A DNA stretch of 64,000 bases from a bacterium (GCA_025774935.1 JALGZK010000005.1:269841-333840); one strand, 5' to 3'; shown: positions 8,660 through 18,113, counted from the first letter of the stretch. Made by a program: numbers and translations. The notes: generated from the sequence alone by a model not told the origin.

Positions 8660-9662
8660 TCTTCCCGTCCTCCACGGTCTCCCGGAACGAGCGCAGTATC
8701 TCGTCGGGTGTCACCGAAGCCGTACCGATCTCTCTGATGACGATGCCGGCGGCGTGGTTCGAGATGTTGGCGGCCTCCACCATCGTGCCCCCGGCCGCGA
8801 GGGCGACAGTGAGCGCGCTCACGACCGTGTCGCCGGCGCCCGTGACGTCGTAGACCTCGCGAGCGACCGTCGGGAGGCGGACCAGCTCCCCTCCCTTCAT
8901 GAAGAGCGCCATGCCTTGCTCGCCCCTCGTGATCACGACGCACTCCGCGTCGAGCCTCCCCTGGAGCTCCCACCCGACCTTCTCGAGCGACGCTTCGTCG
9001 GTGATCCTGAGCCCCGCTGCGTTCCCGGCCTCCTTCTGGTTCGGGGTGATCGCCGTCACGCCCCCGTAGCTTCCGAAATGGGACTCCTTCGGGTCGACGC
9101 AGACCGTCTTGTCCTCCGACCGGGCCCTCGAGATCGCCGCCGTGACCGTCTCCTCGGTGACGACCCCCTTCCCGTAGTCGGACACCACGAGCGCGTCGGA
9201 CGCGTCGACCGCCCGTTCGAGCGACTCGAGCACGGCGTCGCGTTCGGCCACTGTCAGTTCGGCCGTCGCCTCGCGGTCGGCGCGGACGACCTGCTGGCTG
9301 TGAGCAATGATCCTCGTCTTCGTCGTCGTAGGCCTGTCGGCAAGCTCGACTACGCCCGAGACGTCCACTCCCCGCTCCCGGAGGAGCGACAGCAGCTCGC
9401 GACCGGCGGCGTCTGCGCCCACCACGCCCACGACCGACGCGGACGCTCCCAGCGACGCGACGTTCTCCGCAACGTTGGCGGCGCCGCCGAAGCGCACGGA
9501 GTCCCTCGTCACCTCGACCACGGGGACGGGCGCCTCGGGGGAGATCCTGTTGACGTCCCCCCACACGTAGCGGTCGAGCATGAGGTCGCCCAGGATGGCG
9601 ACCCGCCTCGAGCCGAACCCCCGGACGATCTCTTCCAGGCGATGCGCCTCGATCGTCGTCAC
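8652..9662 (-). CDS. rfaE1: D-glycero-beta-D-manno-heptose 7-phosphate kinase
   Basis: This 336-residue PfkB/ribokinase-fold sugar kinase puts the 1-phosphate on heptose 7-phosphate for ADP-heptose synthesis. The N-terminal GDLMLDRYVWGDV and GGAANVAENVASLG segments fit HldE's kinase half, and the DVTGAGDTV motif puts the catalytic base at Asp278. The start is GTG at 9662, 7 bases after GGAGG. It precedes rfaE2 with an 8-base overlap, so both steps come from one message started at the promoter 9750-9778. With the lipid A-type acyltransferase at 13834 it indicates an LPS-bearing outer membrane. Confidence 0.95.
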   Translation of the reverse strand: MTTIEAHRLEEIVRGFGSRRVAILGDLMLDRYVWGDVNRISPEAPVPVVEVTRDSVRFGGAANVAENVASLGASASVVGVVGADAAGRELLSLLRERGVDVSGVVELADRPTTTKTRIIAHSQQVVRADREATAELTVAERDAVLESLERAVDASDALVVSDYGKGVVTEETVTAAISRARSEDKTVCVDPKESHFGSYGGVTAITPNQKEAGNAAGLRITDEASLEKVGWELQGRLDAECVVITRGEQGMALFMKGGELVRLPTVAREVYDVTGAGDTVVSALTVALAAGGTMVEAANISNHAAGIVIREIGTASVTPDEILRSFRETVEDGKNG

Positions 9663-9749
9663 GTGAGTACCTCCGTTCGCGTGGAACTCGCGCGCCCACT
9701 TCCAGTGCCACCGCCGCGTCGGCCCTGTCGACGGTGCGCGGCGGACTGA

Positions 9750-9778
9750 ATGCTAGAGGAAGACCCGGCGCAAGTCAA
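9750..9778 (-). promoter_or_regulatory. Sigma70-type promoter for rfaE1-rfaE2
   Basis: TTGACT (9773-9778) and TAGCAT (9750-9755) stand 17 bases apart on the minus strand, 5/6 and 4/6 matches to the consensus. The start site would be near 9743, leaving a leader of about 80 bases to the GTG of rfaE1. It lies just downstream of the hairpin that ends the neighbouring gene, a sensible position for a new transcript. Confidence 0.55.
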
Positions 9779-9830
9779 GCTCGTCGCCCGCTGCGGGGCT
9801 CGTCGCGTGCGGCACCGCCGCGCTCGCGTA

Positions 9831-9864
9831 AAGAACCGGCCGGCCCGCGGGCGCGGGCCGGCCG
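9831..9864 (-). terminator. Hairpin terminator after the repeat-protein gene
   Basis: A perfect 13-base inverted repeat (9837-9849 with 9852-9864) is all G and C. On the minus strand it is followed by GGTTCTTTACG, a short and broken U-run. It lies about 30 bases after the stop of the 9893-10756 gene and before the rfaE1 promoter, so it probably ends the former. The weak U-tract makes the efficiency uncertain. Confidence 0.6.
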
Positions 9865-9892
9865 TCGTGAGCGCTCGATCTCTCTCGTCCCG

Positions 9893-10756
9893 CTACGCCT
9901 CGGTCAGCTTCACGGGCTCGATCGTCCTTCTCTTCCTCGGCTTCCTCTTGGGATGCTTCGGAACGATGAGGTCGGGGTAGGCGTTGTGGAGCGCCTGGAT
10001 CGAGGACCCCGAGAAGCACCCGGTCAGCATGCCGCCCAGGCCGTGCTCGCGGAAGAGATGATACGTCACGTCCTGGAACACCTTGTCCTTCGGAACCTCG
10101 AGGATGTCCTCGCAGAGCCAGCGCGTCGCGCGGCGCGCGTTCACGAGCCCCTGCTCCCCCTGCCAGAAGTTCTTCGGCACGTTGCGGAACTCCCAGGGGT
10201 GGAACCTCCCCGGGTACGCGTTCTCGATGGCGCGGAAGAACGAACCGCGGAAGCAGACCGAGAGCATCCCCCGGAGGTTGTACTTGCCGAACGTCGTCGC
10301 CGAGATGCGCTGGGGGATGTCGTCGACCGTCACCCTCTCGACGTCCTCGATCATCCAGCGCGTGGCCTCGGCCGCGAGTCTGAAGCGGTCCGGTCCCTGC
10401 CACATTCCCTTGACATTGAACTGCCACTTGTGGAATCGGCCGGGATACGCGTTGTCGATCGCTTTGTATGGAGACCAGTCGAAGCAGCTCCCGAGCATCC
10501 ATGTGAGACCGTTGTCGTAGAAGAGCTTCTTGTGGATCGCGCGCGGGATGTCGTCGACCTTGATGTTCAGCTTGTCCTCGAGGAGGTAACGCGTGATCAC
10601 GCCGGCGCGTGCGCGTCCGTCAGAACCCCTGAAGAAGTTGTTCGGGAACCTCCGTCGGCGACCCGCGAATACGTCCTCGTACACCTGGATCACCGTGTCG
10701 CGACTGACCTCCGTGGTCCTATCGGGTGTGTCCAGCTTTTTCAGCTCCGTGACCAT
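9893..10756 (-). CDS. Unrecognised protein of three 77-residue repeats
   Basis: I do not recognise this 287-residue protein with certainty; it recalls small bacterial DUF repeat families (possibly DUF4046). It has three units of about 77 residues: 37-113, 114-190 and 193-263. Each holds a helical start (such as ATRWMIEDV), a GML-x-CF core and an end such as NAYPGRFHKWQF; NAYPGRFH recurs exactly 77 residues apart at 102-109 and 179-186. The C-terminus has a very basic stretch (267-277, KHPKRKPRKRR), which hints at nucleic-acid binding. There is no signal peptide or membrane segment. The ATG at 10756 follows GGAGGGG. It is a single-gene unit between an AT-rich upstream region and a hairpin. Confidence 0.7.
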   Translation of the reverse strand: MVTELKKLDTPDRTTEVSRDTVIQVYEDVFAGRRRRFPNNFFRGSDGRARAGVITRYLLEDKLNIKVDDIPRAIHKKLFYDNGLTWMLGSCFDWSPYKAIDNAYPGRFHKWQFNVKGMWQGPDRFRLAAEATRWMIEDVERVTVDDIPQRISATTFGKYNLRGMLSVCFRGSFFRAIENAYPGRFHPWEFRNVPKNFWQGEQGLVNARRATRWLCEDILEVPKDKVFQDVTYHLFREHGLGGMLTGCFSGSSIQALHNAYPDLIVPKHPKRKPRKRRTIEPVKLTEA

Positions 10757-11184
10757 AGCCCCTCCAGTCTACAGCTCGGACAACTGACAAAGCCGCATCA
10801 GCAAAGAAGTTCCGTGTTGTCCTAGTTCACAGTTTTTACCATGTGTCAATCTTTTAAGCCCAAGATATCATCCCAGCCGAAACCTGTCAAGCGAATACTG
10901 CACCAAAGCTGAGTCGCGCTCCTCTCCACGTCGGGGCTCGCGGTGAACGGGCCAGAGTCCGCTTGGCTGGCCGGCCCCCATGGCCGGAAGGGGCCCGCCT
11001 GGGCGCCGTGCTGGCTCCCTCACACAACCTTCGGGCGTCGTCATCCAACGTCCCTCCGCCACAGTGCCCGGCCGTGCGAACACCGCCCCCACCTCCCTCC
11101 GTCGGCTGACACGGCCGACGGGCGGCGCCCGGCGGTGCGTCTCCGGCTGGCACGAGTTCTGCTAAACGCCGCGCCAATATTCAC
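10757..11184. other. Intergenic region with an AT-rich stretch, no gene seen
   Basis: This gap of over 400 bases separates two divergent genes. Bases 10790-10870 are clearly AT-richer than their surroundings and probably hold the promoter of the minus-strand repeat protein; a TTGACA lies at 10844-10849 (minus) but has only poor -10 partners (TAGGAC, 19 bases away). Bases 10880-11160 are GC-rich and contain short inverted repeats such as CCGGCC-GGCCGG near 10970-10985. Open frames there have no recognisable product or ribosome site. Confidence 0.4.
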
Positions 11185-11213
11185 TTGACAACCCTCGCGG
11201 CCCCCCCTATCGT
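11185..11213 (+). promoter_or_regulatory. Sigma70-type promoter for the DUF3467 gene
   Basis: A perfect TTGACA at 11185-11190 is followed after 17 bases by TATCGT at 11208-11213 (4/6). The start site would be near 11220, about 50 bases before the ATG at 11269. It is the first promoter of the plus-strand island and may also serve the outer-membrane protein genes downstream. Confidence 0.6.
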
Positions 11214-11268
11214 TGCGCCGACTTGGCTGTGGCGGGTCGTCGAGGGGGTCCGTGAGGCGGAGGAGCAT

Positions 11269-11559
11269 ATGCCCGAGCAGAAGAAGATCAACATCGAGCT
11301 GAGAGACGAAGAAGCCGAGGGCATCTACTCGAACTTCGCCGTCATCACCCACTCCCCAGCGGAGTTCGTGCTGGACTTCATACGCGTGCTCCCGGGAGCC
11401 AAGAAGAGCAGGGTCCACGCCCGGATCGTCATGGCCCCCCAGAACGCCAAAGCGCTCCTGAGGGCGCTCGAGGGGAACGTCACGAAGTACGAGGACAAGC
11501 ACGGCGAGATCAGCACAACCGGCGACGCCCAGCCCGGCAAGCAGATCGGGTTCCAGTAG
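11269..11559 (+). CDS. DUF3467 family small protein
   Basis: This 96-residue protein fits the DUF3467 family, short cytoplasmic proteins of unknown function. Typical features are IELRDEEAEGIYSNFAVITH (residues 7-26), EFVLDFIRVLPG, and the ARIVMAPQNAKALLRAL block. A longer frame from 11185 starts inside the promoter; ATG 11269 follows GGAGGAG and gives the family's usual beginning and length. It is the first gene of the plus-strand island. The last 20 residues look flexible. Confidence 0.85.
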   Translation: MPEQKKINIELRDEEAEGIYSNFAVITHSPAEFVLDFIRVLPGAKKSRVHARIVMAPQNAKALLRALEGNVTKYEDKHGEISTTGDAQPGKQIGFQ

Positions 11560-11785
11560 GGCGGGCAGCGCCTGGAGGCATAGAGGGTCGAACGAAGGGA
11601 AGGCGGGGCGCTGCCGCACAGGGCAGGCGGACCCCGGGACGAGGATTACGGCTTTCTGGGGGGACCAGGGGGCAGAGACCCTGGATGACCAGAAGGAGGT
11701 GACCAAGGGACATATCGAACCGGGTGCCCGCCGGCGCCTTGGGAACATGTGGAACCGGTCAAACTCACACAGAGGAGACAGTAAA
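11560..11785 (+). other. Structured leader before the first porin-like gene
   Basis: No gene was found in these 226 bases. Two hairpin possibilities stand out: CCAGGG/CCCTGG (11665-11670 with 11679-11684) and CCAAGG/CCTTGG (11703-11708 with 11737-11742), the latter enclosing a GC-rich block. GAACCGG occurs twice, near 11718 and 11752. An AGAGGAGACAG ribosome site lies just before the ATG at 11786. I could not match it to a known riboswitch. Confidence 0.3.
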
Positions 11786-12712
11786 ATGATGCGAGTAGTG
11801 TTGGCAGTACTCATCGCCTTTATGCTGGTCGCGACGGCCAGCGCCTACGACCCGATGTACAGCTACCGGAACGCCGGAACGGCGCCCGCCGGCAGCTTCG
11901 GCCTTGCCGGCCGCTGGGTCTACCTGGCTGCCACCGATTACTACGACGACGAAGGCAACAAGGAGAAGATGGAGGGGTTCGGCTACGAGGAGAAGGACAC
12001 CTGGCAGAGCATCACGTTCGACGCCTACTACGCCACGATGGACCAGTGGACGGCCGGTGTCTTCATCCCCTACACCTTCCTGACCTACAACTACACAGAT
12101 GCGCGGGACGACTCTGAGGACGCCTCCGGAATCGGCGACATCTGGCTCTACACGAAGTACAGGTTCACCGATGCCCCGATGTGGACAGGCCAGTTCGGCT
12201 GGAAGATCAACACGGGCGCTGCGCCGGTCTACTGGGGCCCCTCCGGCTGGCTCTGGTACGACGAGGACGACAACCCGGCCATCGGCAGCGGCCAGATGGA
12301 CCTCGACCTGTCGCTCTGGTTCGGGCTTCCGAGCGAGAGCGGGCGTTTCGACGCCGCGCTCGGATATCGGTATCGTATGGAGGGCGAACTCGACGCCATG
12401 GTCTCCCGACAGGAGAAGATCAAGTACGACCCGGGCGACGAGATTCACTACTACCTGAACTACGTGTACTTCCTGAACGAGGCCTGGTCGCTCGGTCTTG
12501 CGAGTGACGGCTACTTCGGCCAGGACGACAAGCTCGCCGGCGAGACATGGGATGATCCGACGACCGCGCGGAACGCGGTCTACCTCGACCCCTACGTCGG
12601 CCACAACATGATGAACGGGTGGTCGCTCGGTGCCGGCTTCCACTACCCGATCATGGGTCAGAACATCCACGCGAGCTGGGGCTTCGACGCGTACGTCGGC
12701 TGGAACTGGTAG
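11786..12712 (+). CDS. Outer-membrane beta-barrel protein (porin-like), paralog 1
   Basis: This 308-residue exported protein has a signal peptide ending near residue 20 (ATASA-Y), then alternating aromatic and polar strands typical of a beta-barrel and a C-terminal aromatic end (YVGWNW). Short repeats such as GVFIPYTFLTYNY and IGDIWLYTKYRF resemble the PF13557-type putative porin family. It is a close relative of the next gene: both have PGDEIH, DGYFG and the final GQNI-x-A-x-WGF block. The start ATG 11786 is chosen by the AGAGGAGACAG ribosome site and the signal peptide; the frame extends upstream to 11699 without support. Substrate unknown. Confidence 0.8.
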   Translation: MMRVVLAVLIAFMLVATASAYDPMYSYRNAGTAPAGSFGLAGRWVYLAATDYYDDEGNKEKMEGFGYEEKDTWQSITFDAYYATMDQWTAGVFIPYTFLTYNYTDARDDSEDASGIGDIWLYTKYRFTDAPMWTGQFGWKINTGAAPVYWGPSGWLWYDEDDNPAIGSGQMDLDLSLWFGLPSESGRFDAALGYRYRMEGELDAMVSRQEKIKYDPGDEIHYYLNYVYFLNEAWSLGLASDGYFGQDDKLAGETWDDPTTARNAVYLDPYVGHNMMNGWSLGAGFHYPIMGQNIHASWGFDAYVGWNW

Positions 12713-12741
12713 ACCGACACCCAGGAGCGGTGCTGGATCAC

Positions 12742-12766
12742 GGGAGCCACCCCACGGGTGGCTCCC
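12742..12766 (+). terminator. Perfect hairpin between the two porin-like genes
   Basis: An 11-base perfect stem (12742-12752 with 12756-12766) encloses a 3-base loop. It is followed by ATCGCATC, so there is no U-tract. It may partly stop transcription or stabilise the 3' end of the first porin message, setting the ratio of the two paralogs. Confidence 0.5.
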
Positions 12767-12833
12767 ATCGCATCTGGCCTGACGGTTCGCGCGTGGCCGG
12801 CGTGGGCTCCGCGCAGGATCGAGGAGACTTCAC

Positions 12834-13724
12834 ATGAGACGAGTCATCGCGGGTGTTCTGGCCGTCGCGCTCGTTCTGTCCCTCGCGGGAAGCGCCGCAG
12901 CGTATGACGTCCTCTACACGCGCAGGACCGCAGCCACTCACGAGGCGAAGACATTCGGCCTCGACGCGTACTTCTACTACTTCACGGCGGACAGAGAGTA
13001 CGACGAGAACGGGAACAGTGTGGACCTCGAGAGCGGCGAGTCGGTCGGGGTCAACACGGTCCCGGTCGACCTGTACTACAGCTTCACGGACCGGGTCGAG
13101 GTCGGCATCATCCCTCGCCTCGTCATGCCGAGGACAGAACTTCTCGACGACAGCGACGAGATCGTGACAGAGGACGCCGTCGGCGTCGGCGACACGTGGG
13201 CCTACGCGCAGTGGATGTTCAAGACGCAGCCGGCGATCGCGGGGCTCCTCTCAGTCAAGTTCCCGACGGGAAACGACAGACCGGACCCAGGCGAACGCCC
13301 CACCGGAACGGGCCAGTACGACATCGACGCGGCGATCGCCGTCGACTGGCCGACGAGGTCGGGCCTCTTCTACGGGATCGCTGGGTACAGATGGAGGGGC
13401 AGCACGGAGGTCACGGAGGACAGCCAGACCTACAACGTGACGCCGGGCGACGAGATCCACTTCATGCTCGGGTACACGCACTACCTGAGCGAGCGGATGC
13501 AGCTCAGGTTCGACGCCGACGGGTACTTCGGGAGCGACCACGACGTCGAGCCCGCCCGGGACACGGTTCCGAACAGCGCGAGGAACGGCATCTGGATCAA
13601 CCCCGCCTTCGAGTACGTCATGGCGAGCGGGCTCCTTCTCGGGGCCGACTTCCACTACCCCCTCACCGGCCAGAACATCTACGCGCTGTGGGGATTCGGG
13701 CTCTACGTGGGCTGGAGCAGCTAG
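12834..13724 (+). CDS. Outer-membrane beta-barrel protein (porin-like), paralog 2
   Basis: This 296-residue protein begins with a clear signal peptide (VALVLSLAGSAAA, cleavage near 23) and then beta-strand-rich sequence ending in LYVGWSS. It shares with paralog 1 the spacing of VGVNTVPVDLYYSFTD-type strands, PGDEIHFMLGYTHYL, DADGYFGSD and the FHYPLTGQNIYALWGF end, so the pair arose by tandem duplication. VGDTWAYAQWMF and KFPTGN resemble the porin/phenol-degradation-type barrel family. The ATG 12834 follows GAGGAG. It is probably read with paralog 1 through the hairpin at 12742. Function beyond a pore or barrel is unknown. Confidence 0.8.
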   Translation: MRRVIAGVLAVALVLSLAGSAAAYDVLYTRRTAATHEAKTFGLDAYFYYFTADREYDENGNSVDLESGESVGVNTVPVDLYYSFTDRVEVGIIPRLVMPRTELLDDSDEIVTEDAVGVGDTWAYAQWMFKTQPAIAGLLSVKFPTGNDRPDPGERPTGTGQYDIDAAIAVDWPTRSGLFYGIAGYRWRGSTEVTEDSQTYNVTPGDEIHFMLGYTHYLSERMQLRFDADGYFGSDHDVEPARDTVPNSARNGIWINPAFEYVMASGLLLGADFHYPLTGQNIYALWGFGLYVGWSS

Positions 13725-13764
13725 GAGGCATCTCGGGGCCGATCGAAGCGCTGCGAGAACGAGG

Positions 13765-13796
13765 AGAGGGGAACCGTCGCCTGACGACTCCCCTCT
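13765..13796. terminator. Bidirectional hairpin between convergent genes
   Basis: AGAGGGGA (13765-13772) pairs with TCCCCTCT (13789-13796), and inside it GTCG (13776-13779) pairs with CGAC (13785-13788) after a 3-base bulge. It lies between the plus-strand porin-like gene and the convergent acyltransferase and could end both. No U-tract is seen. Confidence 0.5.
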
Positions 13797-13833
13797 TCGC
13801 GTCCGGTGCGTGACCCACTCCTCGCGCTTGCCG

Positions 13834-14745
13834 CTAGCCCGTCTCCGCGGGCGGCCGCGTCTTCCAACGGCGGTGCATCCAGAAGTACTGCTCGGGGTGT
13901 TCGCGGATGAACCGCTCGAAGACCGACGTATACCCCTGTGTGTAGGCCTGCGCGGCCTCGTCGTCCGACGCGCCGTCGGAAGGCCCGTCGACCGGCGCGC
14001 AGACGATGAGCTCGTGGTTTCCCTTCCCGTGCCGGAGGGCGATCCCCGGAAGCACCGGCGCTCCCGTTCTCGCCGCGAACCTGCCCGGTCCGTATGGCGT
14101 CGACGCGGGTAGACCCAGGAAGTCGACGAAGATGCCGTCCCTCCCCGCGTCCTGATCCGAGAGCATCGCGACGATCCGGTTCTTCCTGAGCGCGCGGAGG
14201 ACCCCCATCAGGCTCCCGGTGACGGGAACGGTCTCCACCCCGAATCGCGCGCGGAGCCCGTTCATCAGACGGTCGACCAGGATGTTGTGCTGCTCGCCAA
14301 CGAGGAAGGTGATCGGATAGCCCATCGCGGCCATCGTCGCGGCGAGCTCCCAGTTCCCGAAGTGGCCGGCCACGAGGATGGCTCCCCTGCCGCCGTCGAG
14401 CGCCGCCTTCAGGTGCTCCTCTCCCGTCAGCGTTATCGTGGACTCGATCGCGCGGTCATCCAGCCTCGAGAAGCGCCCGAACTCGAAGGTCATCCGTCCG
14501 AAGTTGCGGTAGGAATCCCGGGCGATCCTCTCGAGCTCGGCCTCCGACCGGTCGTCGCCGAAGATCCTGTCGAGATGCCCGAGGACGATCTTCTTCCTAA
14601 TCCCGATCGCGTACGCGAGGCTCCCGAGGCCCGCGCCGAGCTCGCGGGCGGCGCCCGCCGGGAGCGCGCAGATGAGACTCTGCACGACCCGCACGGCGGC
14701 GTACTCCAGACGATGGACGAAAGTGATCTTCCGCTCGCGCGCCAC
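13834..14745 (-). CDS. Lipid A biosynthesis (lauroyl-type) acyltransferase, LpxL/HtrB family
   Basis: This 303-residue protein belongs to the LpxL/LpxM acyltransferase family, which adds secondary acyl chains to lipid A at the inner membrane. The catalytic HX4E motif is His128-Glu133 in GHFGNWE; MLSDQDAGRDGIFVDFLG and the FWMHRRWKTRP end are typical. A weakly hydrophobic N-terminal segment (about 16-50) may sit on the membrane. The frame extends to 14856 through the preceding gene; the GTG at 14745 has AGAGAGG five bases upstream and lies 10 bases after that gene's stop. The acyl length and lipid target cannot be told. Confidence 0.85.
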   Translation of the reverse strand: MARERKITFVHRLEYAAVRVVQSLICALPAGAARELGAGLGSLAYAIGIRKKIVLGHLDRIFGDDRSEAELERIARDSYRNFGRMTFEFGRFSRLDDRAIESTITLTGEEHLKAALDGGRGAILVAGHFGNWELAATMAAMGYPITFLVGEQHNILVDRLMNGLRARFGVETVPVTGSLMGVLRALRKNRIVAMLSDQDAGRDGIFVDFLGLPASTPYGPGRFAARTGAPVLPGIALRHGKGNHELIVCAPVDGPSDGASDDEAAQAYTQGYTSVFERFIREHPEQYFWMHRRWKTRPPAETG

Positions 14746-14755
14746 GCTCACCTCT

Positions 14756-15901
14756 CTAGGAGAACTTCTTCGCGAGCCAGGAGAGCCTGACCTGCACGGC
14801 GTCGTGCGGACAGACCTCGTGGCAGCAGAGACACTCGACGCAGGGCTTGCGGTCAACGTACGGCGTCCCGTCGCGCATGCTGATGGCGCCCACGGGACAG
14901 CTCCGCACGCAAAGCGCGCAGTCGGTGCCTCGGCACCCCCGCTCCTTCGACATCTCAGGATAGACCCAAATCCACGGACGGAGGGCGTGAATCAGGGGGG
15001 CCGGGATCAAGTTCAGGAGCCCGGCGCGGGGGAGCTTGAAGTCCGCGAGGTCGAACGACGAGGGGTCGGCGCCCACGATCTCGATCTCGCTCCGCCGCAT
15101 CTCCCCGAGCCCCCTCGCGACCGCCGCCTTCGTCACCGGCGCGCGCCCCTCGCGGATCCCGATCATGCCCTCGAGGACCGAGTCGACGGCGACCGGATCG
15201 GTGCCCGCGAGAATCGCCCCGACCTTCCTGGGGCTCCCGCCCGACGGCCCGTCGCCCTCCATCGCGAGGACCGCGTCCACGACGTGGACAGCCGGCCTCA
15301 CGAGGGCGTGGACGTCCGCGATGATGCGACCGAACGGTCCCGGCCTCGGCGCGACGCTGTGGAGCCTCCCCTTCCCGAACCCGGGGACTGCCCCGTACGT
15401 GTTCTTGACGCAGCCGGTGAAGAGGACGAGGACGTGCGTCTTCATCTTGGGCACGTTCACGATGACGTCGGCGTCGAGAACCGGACGCGCGATCATGTAC
15501 GAGCCGAGCTCGCCGCGCGTCTCCACCGAGCCTGCTGCCTCGAACGACACGAGCGGGACGCCCGTCCGTTCCGACAGGTCCTGCATCCCCGTGTTCTCCC
15601 ACACGCGTTCGACCCCGCGGATCGCTCCTCCGGGGCTGTCTCCGATTACCGGAGATCCGCCGGCCTCACGCACGCGCGCGGCCAGAACCTCGAGGACCGA
15701 CGGATGGGTCGTGATCGCCCGCTCCGGGGCCTTCGCCGAGAGGAGGTTGGGCTTCAAGAGCACGTTCTGCCCGGGCCGGACGAAGCTGCCCATCCCGCCG
15801 AACGGCTCGAGCACCTCGTCGACGGCGCGAGCGACCCCGAGGAGGTCGTAGCTCCCGCACCTCGCGATCGCGACCCGTGCGCGTCCGTTCGGATTCGTCA
15901 T
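14756..15901 (-). CDS. DUF362 protein with C-terminal 2x4Fe-4S ferredoxin domain
   Basis: This 381-residue protein has a DUF362 domain (VLLKPNLLSAKAPERAITTHP, PVIGDSPGG, VPKMKTHVLVLFTGCVKN, GTDPVAVDSV), followed by a ferredoxin domain with two four-Cys motifs (CRGTDCALCVRSCP and CVECLCCHEVCP). DUF362-ferredoxin proteins are common in anaerobes and are thought to be redox or radical-related, but no reaction is established to my knowledge. The ATG 15901 overlaps the dprA stop as ATGA, with GGAGAAGAAG upstream. No signal peptide is seen, so it is likely cytoplasmic. Confidence 0.85.
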   Translation of the reverse strand: MTNPNGRARVAIARCGSYDLLGVARAVDEVLEPFGGMGSFVRPGQNVLLKPNLLSAKAPERAITTHPSVLEVLAARVREAGGSPVIGDSPGGAIRGVERVWENTGMQDLSERTGVPLVSFEAAGSVETRGELGSYMIARPVLDADVIVNVPKMKTHVLVLFTGCVKNTYGAVPGFGKGRLHSVAPRPGPFGRIIADVHALVRPAVHVVDAVLAMEGDGPSGGSPRKVGAILAGTDPVAVDSVLEGMIGIREGRAPVTKAAVARGLGEMRRSEIEIVGADPSSFDLADFKLPRAGLLNLIPAPLIHALRPWIWVYPEMSKERGCRGTDCALCVRSCPVGAISMRDGTPYVDRKPCVECLCCHEVCPHDAVQVRLSWLAKKFS

Positions 15902-17046
15902 GGCTTCTTCTCCGCCGCGGCGCCTCTCCGCCTTCCCCGAATGTAGCGTCCCCCAGGGCACGAATCCACCCTCCCACCGAGCTCGAGTTCGAGCAGAGCC
16001 GCGAGGACCTCAGGCACGGGTGCGCCGATCCTCGTGGCGATGTCATCAGCCGTGACCGGCGTGAGCGAGAGGGCGTCGGCGACGGCTTCCGTCAGACGCC
16101 CCGCGCCCGTCGGCGGCTGCCCGTCCGCCGGCGCCCACCCGGGCGCCGTTGCCGCGCCGTCCCCGAACGGACCCCACGCACCCTCGAGCTCGTCCAGGAT
16201 GTCCCCGACGTCCTCCACGAGCTTCGCTCCGGCCTTGATGAGCCCGTTCGGCCCCCTCGATTGAGGTTCGTCGATCGGGCCGGGTACCGCGAACACCTCG
16301 CGCCCCTGCTCGAGCGCCCTGGCGGAAGTGATGAGGGCCCCGCTCCGCTCGGCGGCCTCGACCACCACGACGCCGACCGACAGCCCAGCGATGATCCGGT
16401 TCCGCTGGGGGAAGAGCCCCGGTTTCGCCTGCTGGCCCATGGCGAACTCGGAGACCACCGCGCCCCGGCCCGCGACTCGGTCCGCGAGCTCGGCGTTCTC
16501 GGGCGGGTAGACGCGGTCGAGCCCCGAACCGAGAACGGCGACGGTCGTCCCGCCGACGTCGAGAGCGCCGCCGTGCGCCTCCGTGTCGATCCCCCGCGCG
16601 AGACCGCTCGACACGGCGATGCCGCGCCGCGCCATCTCGGCCGCGAGCTCGAAAGCCACGGCGGCGCCACGCGGCGTGGGCGAGCGAGTCCCGACGACGG
16701 CGACCATCGGTTCGAGCGACTCGAGGGGCGAGCCTCTGACAAAGAGGCCGACCGGCGCCCGCGGGATCTCGGAGAGAACGGCCGGGTAGTCGGGGTCTCC
16801 GGGAACCGCGAACCTGGCCCCGAGCCCGTCCGCGGTCTCGCGCTGCCCGCCGATGGAGCCCGGGGCCGCGCTCGCGCGCAGGGCCGACCGGACCTTCGTG
16901 GCGATCGCCCCGCCTCCCGGCGCCCGTCCGAGCGCCGCGTCGACCGCGCGCCCGTAGGAGCCGAAGACCTCAAGGAGTCTCGCCGCGGTCGCCGGGCCGA
17001 CACCGCGGGCCGTCGCGACGGCGAGCGCCGCATCGCGTTCGTTCAC
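15898..17046 (-). CDS. dprA: DNA processing protein DprA
   Basis: This 382-residue protein has the three-part DprA layout: an N-terminal helical SAM/HhH-like region (RGVGPATAARLLEVFG), the Rossmann-like core (VGTRSPTPRGAAVAFELA, SGLARGIDTEAHGGAL, VYPPENAELA, FPQRNRIIAGLS, SGALITSARALEQGREVFAVPG) and a C-terminal winged helix. DprA loads RecA on incoming single-stranded DNA in natural transformation. A GTG at 17076 is possible, but GTG 17046 lies 8 bases after GGAGG and gives the typical N-terminus. The ComEA-like gene at 24838 supports competence. Confidence 0.93.
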   Translation of the reverse strand: MNERDAALAVATARGVGPATAARLLEVFGSYGRAVDAALGRAPGGGAIATKVRSALRASAAPGSIGGQRETADGLGARFAVPGDPDYPAVLSEIPRAPVGLFVRGSPLESLEPMVAVVGTRSPTPRGAAVAFELAAEMARRGIAVSSGLARGIDTEAHGGALDVGGTTVAVLGSGLDRVYPPENAELADRVAGRGAVVSEFAMGQQAKPGLFPQRNRIIAGLSVGVVVVEAAERSGALITSARALEQGREVFAVPGPIDEPQSRGPNGLIKAGAKLVEDVGDILDELEGAWGPFGDGAATAPGWAPADGQPPTGAGRLTEAVADALSLTPVTADDIATRIGAPVPEVLAALLELELGGRVDSCPGGRYIRGRRRGAAAEKKP

Positions 17047-17132
17047 CCTCCCCACCTCCCCCTCGGGGTCCGCCACCCGTCATCCCGACACACAGGCGGG
17101 GCCGGCCGCGGCGGCTCGACCCGCGCACCCTC

Positions 17133-18103
<971 letters not shown>

Positions 18104-18113
<10 letters not shown>

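Noticed and set aside
10844-10849. A perfect TTGACA on the minus strand before the repeat-protein gene
   Set aside because: No acceptable -10 at 16-18 bases (only TAGGAC at 19); kept as part of the intergenic description.
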